Shown: one piece after another, positions 26,132-34,480 of the stretch | Layout of the letters: every line of letters starts with the position of its first letter | How positions within the stretch are numbered: position 1 is the stretch's first letter | The notes under the pieces: generated by a model | Databases searched by the model: none | The model's input: only the letters and a program-made list of their open reading frames with translations | What the model was told of the DNA's origin: nothing | Source of the DNA: Streptomyces sp. TRM68367 | GTDB taxonomy: Bacteria; Actinomycetota; Actinomycetes; Streptomycetales; Streptomycetaceae | Reading direction: 5' to 3' | Assembly: GCF_014495685.1 (NCBI RefSeq) | Contig: NZ_JACTVI010000009.1 | Span: forward strand, 98,873-162,872 | DNA: 64,000 nt | Program-made: the position numbers and the translations under genes

Positions 26132-27576
26132 TGCCTGAGTCCGCACAGTCGGCCACCCCGGCGAGCCCGGTGACCTTTCCTCCCGCCTTCCTCTGGGGCG
26201 CCGCCACGTCCGCGTACCAGATCGAGGGGGCGGTGCGGGAGGACGGCCGTACCCCCTCCATCTGGGACACCTTCAGCCATACGCCGGGGAAGACGGCCGG
26301 TGGCGAGCACGGTGACGTCGCGGTCGACCATTACCACCGCTACCGCGACGACGTGGCGCTGATGGCGGAGCTGGGCCTGAACTCCTACCGCTTCTCCGTC
26401 TCCTGGCCGCGGGTGCAGCCGACGGGCCGCGGCCCCGCCGTCCAGCGCGGCCTGGACTTCTACCGCCGTCTGGTGGACGAGCTGCTGTCCGCCGGGATCA
26501 AGCCGGCGGTCACCCTCTACCACTGGGACCTGCCCCAGGAGCTGGAGGACGCGGGCGGCTGGCCGGAGCGGGAGACGGCGCACCGGTTCGCCGAGTACGC
26601 GCAGATCGTCGGCGAGGCGCTCGGCGACCGCGTGGAGCACTGGATGACGCTCAACGAGCCGTGGTGCGCCGCCTTCCTGGGCTACGCCTCGGGGGTGCAC
26701 GCCCCCGGCCGTACGGACCCGGCGGCCTCGCTGCGCGCCGCCCACCACCTCAATCTGGCGCACGGCCTGGGCGCCGCCGCCCTGCGGTCGGTGATGCCGG
26801 CCCGCAACTCGGTCGCGATCAGCCTCAACTCCTCGGCGGTACGGCCGCTGTCGCAGGACGCCGCGGACCTGGCCGCTGCCCGGAAGATCGACGACCTGGC
26901 CAACGGCGTCTTCCACGGCCCGCTCCTGCACGGCGCCTACCCGGAGTCGCTGTTCGCGGCGACCGAGCCGCTGACGGACTGGGGTTACGTCCTCGACGGC
27001 GACCTGGCGCTCATCAACCAGCCGCTGGACGCGCTGGGCCTGAACTACTACACGCCGGCCCTGGTGTCGGCCGCGGACCCGGACGCCGCCGGCCCGCGCG
27101 CGGACGGCCACGGGACGAGCGACCACTCGCCCTGGCCGGCCGCGGACGACGTCGCCTTCCACCAGACCCCCGGCGACCGCACGGAGATGGGCTGGACGAT
27201 CGACCCGACGGGCCTGCACGAGCTGATCATGCGCTACACGCGCGAGGCCCCGGGCCTGCCGCTGTACGTCACGGAGAACGGCGCCGCCTACGACGACAAG
27301 CCCGACCCCGACGGCCGCGTCCACGACCCCGAGCGCATCGCCTACCTGCACGGCCACCTGTCGGCGGTCCGCCGCGCCCTCTCCGACGGCGCGGACGTGC
27401 GCGGCTACTACCTGTGGTCCCTGCTGGACAACTTCGAGTGGGCGTACGGCTACGGCAAGCGTTTCGGCGCGGTGTACGTGGACTACGCGACGCTTGCGCG
27501 GACGCCGAAGTCGAGCGCTCACTGGTACAGCCGGGCGGCCCGGACGGGCACGCTGCCGGAGCCGGAGGACAGCTGA
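26131..27576 (+). CDS. bglC: Beta-glucosidase BglC (GH1)
   Basis: 481 residues, (beta/alpha)8 GH1. The acid/base Glu lies in [10 protein letters not shown] and the nucleophile Glu in [14 protein letters not shown]. The start [20 protein letters not shown] and the end [20 protein letters not shown] are diagnostic. It hydrolyses imported cellobiose and cellotriose to glucose in the cytoplasm, as no signal peptide is visible. It is the last gene of the CebR regulon here, with its own operator at the start codon. Confidence 0.95.
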   Translation: MPESAQSATPASPVTFPPAFLWGAATSAYQIEGAVREDGRTPSIWDTFSHTPGKTAGGEHGDVAVDHYHRYRDDVALMAELGLNSYRFSVSWPRVQPTGRGPAVQRGLDFYRRLVDELLSAGIKPAVTLYHWDLPQELEDAGGWPERETAHRFAEYAQIVGEALGDRVEHWMTLNEPWCAAFLGYASGVHAPGRTDPAASLRAAHHLNLAHGLGAAALRSVMPARNSVAISLNSSAVRPLSQDAADLAAARKIDDLANGVFHGPLLHGAYPESLFAATEPLTDWGYVLDGDLALINQPLDALGLNYYTPALVSAADPDAAGPRADGHGTSDHSPWPAADDVAFHQTPGDRTEMGWTIDPTGLHELIMRYTREAPGLPLYVTENGAAYDDKPDPDGRVHDPERIAYLHGHLSAVRRALSDGADVRGYYLWSLLDNFEWAYGYGKRFGAVYVDYATLARTPKSSAHWYSRAARTGTLPEPEDS

Positions 27577-27716
27577 TGCCGTACTCAGCATGACTGAGGA
27601 CGATCACCAACCGGGCCGTGCGTACGTGGAGTTCCGCATGGCCCGGCAGCGTGCCCTCACCGGCAAGGGCTTCACGGAGCCCGCCTCTGCGAGGCCCTTG
27701 TGCCTATCACTGCCGG

Positions 27717-28595
27717 TCACGTCTGCGCAAACAGGTCCTCGGTGTTCGTGACGGTCAGAGACCGGTCGAACCACGTGCTCAGCACGTCGAGGTCGGTGCA
27801 GGAGGTGATGCGCTCTCGGGCGTCCTCGGGAATCTCGACGCCGCGGAGGGCGAGGATACGGAGGATGTCCTCGGCGCGGCCCTCGGCACGCCCCTCGTTG
27901 AGGGTTTCCTCGAGCAGGGTGCCACGGCCGGGGAATCGGGGCTTGTGCGTTTCCATCAGGTGCCTCCACAGTTCAAGGGCCGGGTTGTCGCCCAGGCCGA
28001 TTTCGAGGAATTCCCACCAGGCCTTCGCGGTCTCGCCGCCGATGTTCTGCACTGCCCCCACCAGCGCCTCCAGTATCGCAGGCAGACCCGGGTCCTTGGC
28101 ATGGGCGAGTGCGGAGAAGACGGCGAGGGCGAGATCCTCGGTCGCCTCGTCCGGGTCGGTGACCGGGGGGACGTTGCCCGGGCCCAGCACGAGAGGGAAG
28201 ACCGCCATGCTGATGTGGTCGGGCGTGCCGACACGGATGGGTTCCGCCGCCCAGGTTGCCGTGGCCTTGTCCCGGCAGACCACCAGCAGGAGTGGGGGCA
28301 GCTGGTACTTCGCGTACAGGTGCGCCAAGTAGTACGTCCAGCTGCTCGGCTTGTCCGGGTCCGGCTTGCCCTGCGCCTCGACGGCGAGCGGGAAGCCGCC
28401 GCCCTCGGCCGTGTCGACCCGGAACAGGGTGTCCACACGGCGGGCCAGCGGCCGGATCTCGGTGAGATCCGTGTCCAGGGGCTGGACCGACGTGTGCTCG
28501 GGGAAGGGGATGCCCGCCCGGGGGAGGGCCCGGGCGAAGAGCCCCGGGTCCTCCCGGAAGATTTGGTGCATCGCCTCGTGCGCTGAACTGGCCAT
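27717..28595 (-). CDS. Rpn-family-like (PD-(D/E)XK) protein
   Basis: 292 residues from the ATG at 28595. The N-terminus SAHEAMHQIFREDPGLFARA, then RVDTLFRVDTAEGGGFPLAV and EAQGKPDPDKPSSWTYYLAH, resembles the Rpn/PDDEXK group, with Asp...Glu-x-Gln as the probable metal site. The C-terminal GRGTLLEETLNEGRAEGRAE is the Glu/Gly/Arg helix often seen in such families, ending in a short helical domain. Streptomyces carries many paralogues of unknown job; a role in recombination or defence is only guesswork. It begins the accessory region. Confidence 0.65.
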   Translation of the reverse strand: MASSAHEAMHQIFREDPGLFARALPRAGIPFPEHTSVQPLDTDLTEIRPLARRVDTLFRVDTAEGGGFPLAVEAQGKPDPDKPSSWTYYLAHLYAKYQLPPLLLVVCRDKATATWAAEPIRVGTPDHISMAVFPLVLGPGNVPPVTDPDEATEDLALAVFSALAHAKDPGLPAILEALVGAVQNIGGETAKAWWEFLEIGLGDNPALELWRHLMETHKPRFPGRGTLLEETLNEGRAEGRAEDILRILALRGVEIPEDARERITSCTDLDVLSTWFDRSLTVTNTEDLFAQT

Positions 28596-28692
28596 GTGAC
28601 GGAACGTAGTGAGGAGTTGGTGTCGCAATGGGCACTACGGAGCGCGTTCAGCCGTACGAGTGAATATGCTGCTGGCCTATGCCCCAGCCTGG

Positions 28693-29109
28693 TCATCCCA
28701 CCTCGAACCACGTGGCCTTGCCCCGGCCCGGGCCGTGCGTGCACACGCCCCAGGCGTCGGCGCCGTACGCGATGAGCTGTACGCCGCGGCCGTCCTCGTC
28801 GTCGCGGGCAGGGCCGGGCGTACGGCAGACAGGCAGCCCCGGCGCCTCGTCGTGGACGAGGACACGGAGGCGGGTGGGGTCGGCCCAACCGGCGTAGAGG
28901 GAGACGGGGGTGGCGCAGCCCTTCGCCGCGCAGGCGTTGATGGCGTTGGTGACCGCCTCGGAGGTCAGCAGGACTGCGGTGTCAGCGAGTTCGGGGCGGT
29001 TGGACGCGGTGAGGAGGGTACGGACGGTTTCACGGGCGGTGCGGACCCAGGCGGGGTGGGGCGGGAAGACGAGGGAGACGCCGGTGTCTGTGGAGGTGGG
29101 AGGATCGTC
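28693..29109 (-). pseudogene. RsbW-type ATP-binding protein, 5'-truncated
   Basis: The reading frame STDTGVSLVFPPHPAWVRTA, LTSEAVTNAINACAAKGCAT, RLRVLVHDEAPGLPVCRTPG, GVQLIAYGADAWGVCTHGPG is a single-domain HATPase_c (N box EAVTNAIN; the G1 box reads VHDEAPGLP). Most Streptomyces copies begin with an ATG just upstream of this first motif. Here no ATG or GTG precedes it within the conserved part and the frame runs back into the adjoining IS110 remnant. The insertion probably removed promoter and start. Such ATPases usually pair with XRE/DUF397 genes, and a DUF397 gene lies 0.8 kb away. Confidence 0.6.
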
Positions 29110-29543
29110 TGCCGGGTCTGCAGGCAGTGGTAGAGCTGGCCGATCATGCGGTTGAACAGGTGCCGCTGGGCCTGGGCATGCCAGTCTCCGCGGTCGCGCC
29201 GTCGCCGGTAGTGGGCGGCTGCTCCGGGCGAGGCCGTGAGGGCGGCGAAGGCCCACTGGTGACCAGCGTTGGTCAGGCGGTTGTTCTTGATGAAGCGGCG
29301 TCCGACGAAGCGTTTCTTGCCCGAGGCCCGGGTGATGGGGGCCGATCCCGCGTATGCCTTCAGAGCCCGGGCGTCGGCGAACCGTGCGCGGTCGTCACCG
29401 ATCTCGGCGAGCAGGTCCAGCAGCAGCCGGTAGCCGGCGAGGTCGTCGCTGATGCGGCGCTTGGCCAGCAGTTGGCCGTCCTGGCCGACCAGGGCCACAT
29501 CGTGGTGCGACTCGGCCCAGTCGATCCCGCAGAACACGGTCAA
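29110..29543 (-). mobile_element. IS110-family transposase remnant with internal deletion
   Basis: The N-terminus VFCGIDWAESHHDVALVGQD of a DEDD transposase is joined after LLAEIGDD directly to the C-terminal Transposase_20 domain (RFADARALKAYAGSAPITRA, AHYRRRRDRGDWHAQAQRHL), about 150 residues in place of about 400. The central catalytic part is missing. LLAEIGDD-like wording is normal for both halves, so recombination between two similar stretches is a plausible cause. The C-terminus then runs into the flanking ATPase gene region. Dead element. Confidence 0.8.
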
Positions 29544-29949
29544 ACCCTTCCCCTCTCCTCGTGCGTTTGCACAGGTGACAAGCCTGTGCGGGCCACGCGG
29601 CGACCTAATCCCAGGACTCGACGGTCCGCCATCTCACCAGCCGTTCGCGGCACCAGCGCACCGCGCGGGCCCCAGTCTCGATCAGAGCTCCAACGACTCG
29701 CGGAGTTCGAGGGAGTCACCGTGCGGCGGGCTTGCACCACGACGCTCAACGTCCGGCACAGGCCGGTGGGTTTCGCAGCGGCCCGAAGACACCGGGCGCC
29801 ACCGCTCTTTCAGAAGGTCTCACGGGACCAGGAACCCAGAGGGGTCAGCCCGGTGCCCACGAGGCCGCTGCGAACCACACCACATCGACAGTCCGGACAG
29901 CCCCTCACAGGGTCAACCGGAACCGCTTACTCAAGGATTAGGAACCGGA
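29544..29949. other. Degenerate region upstream of DUF397 gene
   Basis: 406 bp with no intact gene. One forward frame has ELQRLAEFEGVTVRR (about 29687-29731), reminiscent of the DUF5753 part of XRE/WhiJ-like regulators that normally precede DUF397 genes. No helix-turn-helix can be found. It may be the eroded end of such a regulator, cut by the IS110 event. Confidence 0.35.
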
Positions 29950-30144
29950 ATGCCCCAACTCACTTGGCAGAAGTCCTCGTTCAGCGGCGGCGGCGAAAGC
30001 GAGTGCGTGGAGCTGGCGACAGCAGGCCCCGACCGCATACACCTCCGCGAGAGCGACCACCCTCACGAGATCGCGACAACCACCGCCAGCACGCTCTCTG
30101 CACTTCTGAGCACGATCAAGGGCGGCGGCGTCAACCGGCCTTGA
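29950..30144 (+). CDS. DUF397 protein (WhiJ-cluster type)
   Basis: 64 residues. PQLTWQKSSFSGGGESECVE, then LATAGPDRIHLRESDHPHEI is the DUF397 pattern (W-x-K-S-S-x-S, C-V-E, R-x-S). Genes of this family sit next to XRE regulators and RsbW-like ATPases in Streptomyces and influence development. AGGAACCGG precedes the ATG. Here the regulator appears lost, so the gene is probably orphaned. Confidence 0.75.
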   Translation: MPQLTWQKSSFSGGGESECVELATAGPDRIHLRESDHPHEIATTTASTLSALLSTIKGGGVNRP

Positions 30145-30611
30145 TGACCAGGCGCTTCAGGCCGGTGCTCGGCGTCGCAACCCTCGCCGGCCGTGCCCGG
30201 CAGAACCGCACCACGGACCGCACGGCCAAAGCCTGTCCGCCACCACGCGGGCAAGGAGTCACCGCGCGTCCGCTGCACCAGGGCCGCACCGTACCCCGCC
30301 GGTCCGCACGAGGACGTCTCGGCCGCGTCCACGCACGTGGTTTATGGAGGATCGGGGGTCGGCTCCAACTGCCGGAGAAGTGTGCCCCGAGTCTCGCCGT
30401 CCAGCCCCGTGACCTGGGGTTTCACTGACTCCTGGTAATACTCGGACCCGCACCGATCCGTACACCACGTGCACGGCCCGTGCACGGGACGTAGTCGACG
30501 CTGCGCCATAGATCGACGCCGCTGCCCCTCACCGATGGGGAAATCCCTCCGACAGCGGTCCCCCCTCGTTCTTTCGGCGCCTTGAGAGCAGGGATCACAC
30601 CCATCTGCCCC
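30145..30611. other. Intergenic region with CGTGCACG palindrome
   Basis: 467 bp without a supported gene. It contains CGTGCACG-GCC-CGTGCACG (30468-30486), two identical self-complementary octamers. This looks like an operator, but no adjacent gene makes the target clear. Confidence 0.4.
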
Positions 30612-31277
30612 TCAGGCGCCTTCGCTCGGCTCCCAGTCAAGTGCGAGATCCTCCGTCACTCTGGGCAGGTATCCCGCTGTCCGGAAGCCGTGTTCGCGGG
30701 CTTCTGCGATGTGCTCCTGCATGGTGATCACGCCGTGCTCGATCCCGTTCGCCACGTCGGCGAGCATGGCGGTGACGTTCGACCAGCACGGCCCGGCGAG
30801 GGCACCCTGTTCGTGGTCGTACTCCGTGACGCAACCGTGCCGCGGTCCGTGCCGCAGGTCGACGAACAGGTGGTCACCGGATTCGTTCCCCGCGATGGGC
30901 ACGAATACGGGCAAGTATTGGAGGACCACCGAGCCGGCGGGCTTGCCCAGGTCCTCCTCGGTGTGCCGGGGGTCGCCGATCTCGGCCCAGATGTCGAGCA
31001 ACCGCTGTCGGCTGGCCAGCGACTCTTGTGTGGTGTGCGGGAGAAAGTCCGGCGGCAGAAGGTCTCCGCTGTCCCGACGGCGGCGCATGCCGTTGGCGCG
31101 GTGCCACCAGGTCACCAGGTCCGCGGGCAGTTCAGCGCCCAGCGCACGTGCCACCGTGGCGATCTCCTCATCCGCGGCAGGAGGATTGACGCACAGTCCG
31201 GTGGCGGGTGCGTTCACCTCGAGCCAGGACAGGATCCGGTTCCATGATTCGTCGACGGACGGCATCGTCGTCATCAC
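30612..31277 (-). CDS. SUKH (SMI1/KNR4-family) protein, possible immunity protein
   Basis: 221 residues. ADEEIATVARALGAELPADL with VTWWHRANGMRRRRDSGDLL is the SUKH entry motif (x-x-A-E-x-x-L-G-x-x-L-P), followed by RLLDIWAEIGDPRHTEEDLG and FVPIAGNESGDHLFVDLRHG, then LAGPCWSNVTAMLADVAN. This domain is widespread among immunity proteins to nuclease toxins, but housekeeping members exist. The upstream neighbour on the same strand, 113 bp away, is a secreted NucA/NucB nuclease. GGAGG lies 7 nt before the GTG at 31277; the ATG at 31274 is an alternative. Confidence 0.8.
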   Translation of the reverse strand: MMTTMPSVDESWNRILSWLEVNAPATGLCVNPPAADEEIATVARALGAELPADLVTWWHRANGMRRRRDSGDLLPPDFLPHTTQESLASRQRLLDIWAEIGDPRHTEEDLGKPAGSVVLQYLPVFVPIAGNESGDHLFVDLRHGPRHGCVTEYDHEQGALAGPCWSNVTAMLADVANGIEHGVITMQEHIAEAREHGFRTAGYLPRVTEDLALDWEPSEGA

Positions 31278-31390
31278 TCAGCCTCCAATGGTCGTGAGCT
31301 TCGGCCGCCACGGTCGCCGTGCCCGGCTCGCGGGCGGGAGACGCTGCGGGGCGCGCCAGTCCGTCCGCGCCCCGCAGCGCTGCCTGGGCG

Positions 31391-32761
31391 TCAGGCGGTT
31401 ATCTGCACGAAGTAGGGGTCGGGGGCGACGCCGTCCAGCATGCGGTTGAAGGAGTAGAACGCTCCGAGCTGCGCACCGCCGGACTCGTTGTCCCGGGCCG
31501 GGATGGGCCTGGCGGAGTAGTTCGTGCCCGCTGTGAACGCTCCCTGGTGGGTCGCGGCGAAGGGATACTCGTCGCACTGGAACCTGTTGCCGGCGCTGTA
31601 GTCCGGGCCGTACTGGGCGTAGCAGTGGGCCACCGCGGTGTCCCTGTTCCGCTTCGCCTCCACCTTGTCCGCGTTACGGGTCAGGGGCAGGCCGGAGTCG
31701 ACCGAGCCGGGGATCTGCTTGTTGGGGTCCGCCGGCGTGGTGGTCCAAGGGTAGTACTGGGCCTGGTAGATGTGCAGTGCCTCCTGGGTGGCGTTGGAGT
31801 TGACGCTGAGCGAGAACACCGAGGTGACGTCCGGGAAGACGCAGCCGGAGCCCGCCTGGGTGTTGATGATGTACGGGGCCGAGTCGCAGCGGAAGGTGTT
31901 GGCTCCGAAGGAGGCCGACGTGCCGCCGACGAGGCTGACCGTCGTCTGGAAGTCGTACTGACCGATCAGCTCGTCACCGAAGCCCCCGGCGGAGGGGGAG
32001 TCGAACCGGAAGTAGGTCGTCGGAAACGGGCCAGCCCACTGCGCGATGGTCTGCGTGTGCGGGGCGTACCTGGCTTCACACGCCGCACCGACCTGCGTCA
32101 GGCACGACATGCCGATGGTCATCGAGTGGGTTCCTGCGTCGCCGCTGAGCTTCCACTCGTCGAGCAGGTTGACGAAGTCGACGTACCGGGTGACCTTGTC
32201 GGAGTTGTTGTAGCCCCGGCCGAGGGACACCTGCCGCCACTGGGCGGTGCCCGTGGTCCGGCAGGAGGTGCCCCACCAGTAGACCGTGCACACCTGGAAG
32301 GTGGCTATGAAGTAGCTGGCCGCGCAGTAGTCGAAGTGGTCGATGACGTGGCCGGACGCGTTGTACGCCTCGCTGTCCTCCTGGCAGTCCGTGGCGTTGA
32401 TGCTCGCGCCATAGCTCGCCGAGGCGACGGGCCGCGGCCCAGAAGTCAGCGCCGCAACGCTCGCCGACGACGGGCCGTTCTGGCCGCTGTCGTCGTAGAC
32501 CTCCTGACCTTCCGGAAGCTTGGCGACCGGAGCGGTCTTGGAGTCCACAACCAGGGCTTCGGGGCCGATCCGTGTGGGCTCGGTGAGCATGGTGGCTTCA
32601 ACCGGCTCCCCACCGTCCTGCGGCGGCCCGTCATAGCGGACGATCGTGGTGGTCGTCTGCTCGTCGGCGGTAGTCGCCGATTCCTGTGCCGCCGCGGGTG
32701 AAGCCGCTGTCATCAGCAGCATCACCGACGTGGCGATCAGGAGTGTCGCTCTTCTACGCAT
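31391..32761 (-). CDS. Secreted NucA/NucB-domain nuclease
   Basis: 456 residues. A Sec signal peptide, RRRATLLIATSVMLLMTAAS ending PAAAQ, is followed by a long Thr/Ser-rich and beta-rich middle with about eight cysteines. The C-terminal 90 residues carry RNRDTAVAHCYAQYG, FQCDEYPFAATHQGAF and DNESGGAQLGAFYSFNRMLD, the NucB signature with the catalytic Asp-Glu in CDEYPF. It is therefore a probable extracellular nonspecific DNase, or a polymorphic-toxin-style nuclease with an unknown delivery domain. AGGAGA precedes the ATG. The ECF sigma gene lies just upstream and the SUKH gene downstream, all on one strand. Confidence 0.8.
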   Translation of the reverse strand: MRRRATLLIATSVMLLMTAASPAAAQESATTADEQTTTTIVRYDGPPQDGGEPVEATMLTEPTRIGPEALVVDSKTAPVAKLPEGQEVYDDSGQNGPSSASVAALTSGPRPVASASYGASINATDCQEDSEAYNASGHVIDHFDYCAASYFIATFQVCTVYWWGTSCRTTGTAQWRQVSLGRGYNNSDKVTRYVDFVNLLDEWKLSGDAGTHSMTIGMSCLTQVGAACEARYAPHTQTIAQWAGPFPTTYFRFDSPSAGGFGDELIGQYDFQTTVSLVGGTSASFGANTFRCDSAPYIINTQAGSGCVFPDVTSVFSLSVNSNATQEALHIYQAQYYPWTTTPADPNKQIPGSVDSGLPLTRNADKVEAKRNRDTAVAHCYAQYGPDYSAGNRFQCDEYPFAATHQGAFTAGTNYSARPIPARDNESGGAQLGAFYSFNRMLDGVAPDPYFVQITA

Positions 32762-32832
32762 GGTCTCCTACCGGTGGCGTCACAAGGACGACGGCGTTGT
32801 GCCGTGTCGCTTGGTTTACGCACCTGGTGAAG

Positions 32833-33867
32833 TCATCCGCCGCTACGAACCTCAAGAATTTCCAGCACCGCATCAGCAACTGGCGTCGCCACTGCGGTTG
32901 GTTCGTGCACTCCTGCCACGGCACGAGTCTTTGGAGGAGCGGGGGTGCTCGGCACCGCCGCCTGCGGGACGGCGAGAGGGACGCCGTCCACCGACGCGGA
33001 GGGCAGTGGCGCCGCACCGCTCGGCGCCGAGCCGGGCGTCGGTCCGTACGCCTTCGTCGTCGACGTCGGCACCGGTGCTGCGTCACGCGGGACCCGAGTC
33101 GGGTACGCACGCCGCGTGGTGGGGGACGCGGCGGGGGACGGCAAGAGCCGGGCGGGTTGCGCCGCCCGGCCGCCGATGGCCTCCGGAGTTGGCAGGGCAA
33201 CGTCCTGCTGCATCGTGTACCGATCCTCCGGCTGCGGCACGTACTCGTCGGTGGCCTGCTGCTGAGACGGGACGACGGTCACCACGGTCACAGCCGCGGC
33301 CGCCACTCCTGAATACACGACAGTGGGCCACACGCCCGCCGTGTCCCTCCACCAAGCGACCAGGGATCCCAGGGTGGAAGCGAGGGCGGCCTTCACCGTC
33401 TTTCTGGCGCGAGCCAGCAGTGACTCCGCTGTCCGGTAGTTCACGCCAAGCCGATGAGCCACCTCGGCCACGGTGAGCCCCATGGCCCGCAGCCGCAGCG
33501 CCCTGACTTGACGTGTCGGCAGACGCGCGACCACATCGGCCGCCCACACAGCCTCAGCCCGATCGCACACGTGCTCGTCGACCCCGACCGCGGGCACGGA
33601 AACCGACGTGCGTGCCCAACGGCGCTGCTCACGAACCCGGTCCCGGTGGCTGTCCACGCACAAGCGCAGCGTCACGCTCATCAGCCAGGCGCCCAGCCGT
33701 GCGTCATCGATGCGGCGGCCCTCCATGGCCCGGACCATGGCCTCCTGCACGGCGTCTTCCGCGTCCTCGGTGCTGGCGGTTCGTCGGCGAGCTGCCCGCA
33801 GCAGCACGTCCCGGTACTGCCAGACGGCCAGCCAGCGCTCCACTTCGACCGCCGATGTTCCGCTCAC
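32833..33867 (-). CDS. ECF sigma factor with C-terminal membrane segment and Pro/Ala-rich tail
   Basis: 344 residues from the GTG at 33867, which has GGGGGCGAG upstream; a GTG at 33885 is possible. Sigma2 is visible as LRAARRRTASTEDAEDAVQE with AMVRAMEGRRIDDARLGAWL, and Sigma4 as LPTRQVRALRLRAMGLTVAE with VAHRLGVNYRTAESLLARAR. Then, unlike usual ECFs (about 190 residues), come one hydrophobic segment PTVVYSGVAAAAVTVVTVVP and about 125 residues rich in Pro, Ala and Thr. The tail would lie outside the cell, anchoring the sigma factor to the membrane until it is released by proteolysis. No anti-sigma gene is adjacent. It lies 71 bp upstream of the nuclease gene. Confidence 0.82.
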   Translation of the reverse strand: MSGTSAVEVERWLAVWQYRDVLLRAARRRTASTEDAEDAVQEAMVRAMEGRRIDDARLGAWLMSVTLRLCVDSHRDRVREQRRWARTSVSVPAVGVDEHVCDRAEAVWAADVVARLPTRQVRALRLRAMGLTVAEVAHRLGVNYRTAESLLARARKTVKAALASTLGSLVAWWRDTAGVWPTVVYSGVAAAAVTVVTVVPSQQQATDEYVPQPEDRYTMQQDVALPTPEAIGGRAAQPARLLPSPAASPTTRRAYPTRVPRDAAPVPTSTTKAYGPTPGSAPSGAAPLPSASVDGVPLAVPQAAVPSTPAPPKTRAVAGVHEPTAVATPVADAVLEILEVRSGG

Positions 33868-33959
33868 CCGCTCGCCCCCGTCCACTTGTGTTTACCGCCC
33901 CGTGTCGACCGCTCGCCCCGATAGTTGCGCAGGTCCTCGGGATCCTCATACCAAAGTCC

Positions 33960-34440
33960 GCGGATCTTCACCCGCGGCGCCGGACGACGCGGACGTAGTG
34001 TGCGGGAAGCAGCTCATAGAACAGCTCCGCTGAGGGGAGGTCCATCGCGAAGCCGGTCTGTGCGAACGACGCCGCGAACAGCGAGTTCGGGCTGTGTGAG
34101 CCGTCCGGATCCCAACTCGGCATGTACTCGCCCAACTGGTGCTTCTGCCACGGCGATATTCCATGTGGCGATCAGGAACTCGAGCTCTGACCTCATGGAG
34201 TCGGAGATGGCCAGGGGCTCCCGATCTTCGTTACTGGTGAGAGAAAGGCTGCCGAACGAGCACTTGTGACAAGCAGCGTGCCTCACTGGTGACAACCAGG
34301 GTGCTTCGACCGGACCGTCCAGCGCCCAGCCAGCCGTCGACCGCGGTGCCCGCCGCGCGGGACGAGAACACGGTCCCGCCGGAGGAGAGCAGCCGCACCG
34401 AGTGGACCAACTCCTGCGGGGCGGCCGAGGGCCCCAATGA
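33960..34440 (-). pseudogene. Decayed remnants: response-regulator fragment and unknown C-terminus
   Basis: Two reverse-strand pieces make sense only in different frames. About 34235-34425 reads SAAPQELVHSVRLLSSGGTV and FSSRAAGTAVDGWL, like the end of a NarL-type receiver and its linker. About 33975-34190 reads MRSELEFLIATWNIAVAEA and then, after a one-base shift near 34145, HQLGEYMPSWDPDGSHSPNS and ELFYELLPAHYVRVVRRRG followed by a stop. I do not recognise the second protein. Neither has a start and an end in one frame. Confidence 0.4.
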
Positions 34441-34480
34441 CCCTCCGTGGCACTCCGGAGGGCCATCGCACGGTGCCGTG

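Noticed and set aside
27589..27751. Small forward frame after bglC (about 54 residues)
   Set aside because: No ribosome site, no recognisable motif and it overlaps the end of the reverse-strand nuclease-like gene region; probably chance.
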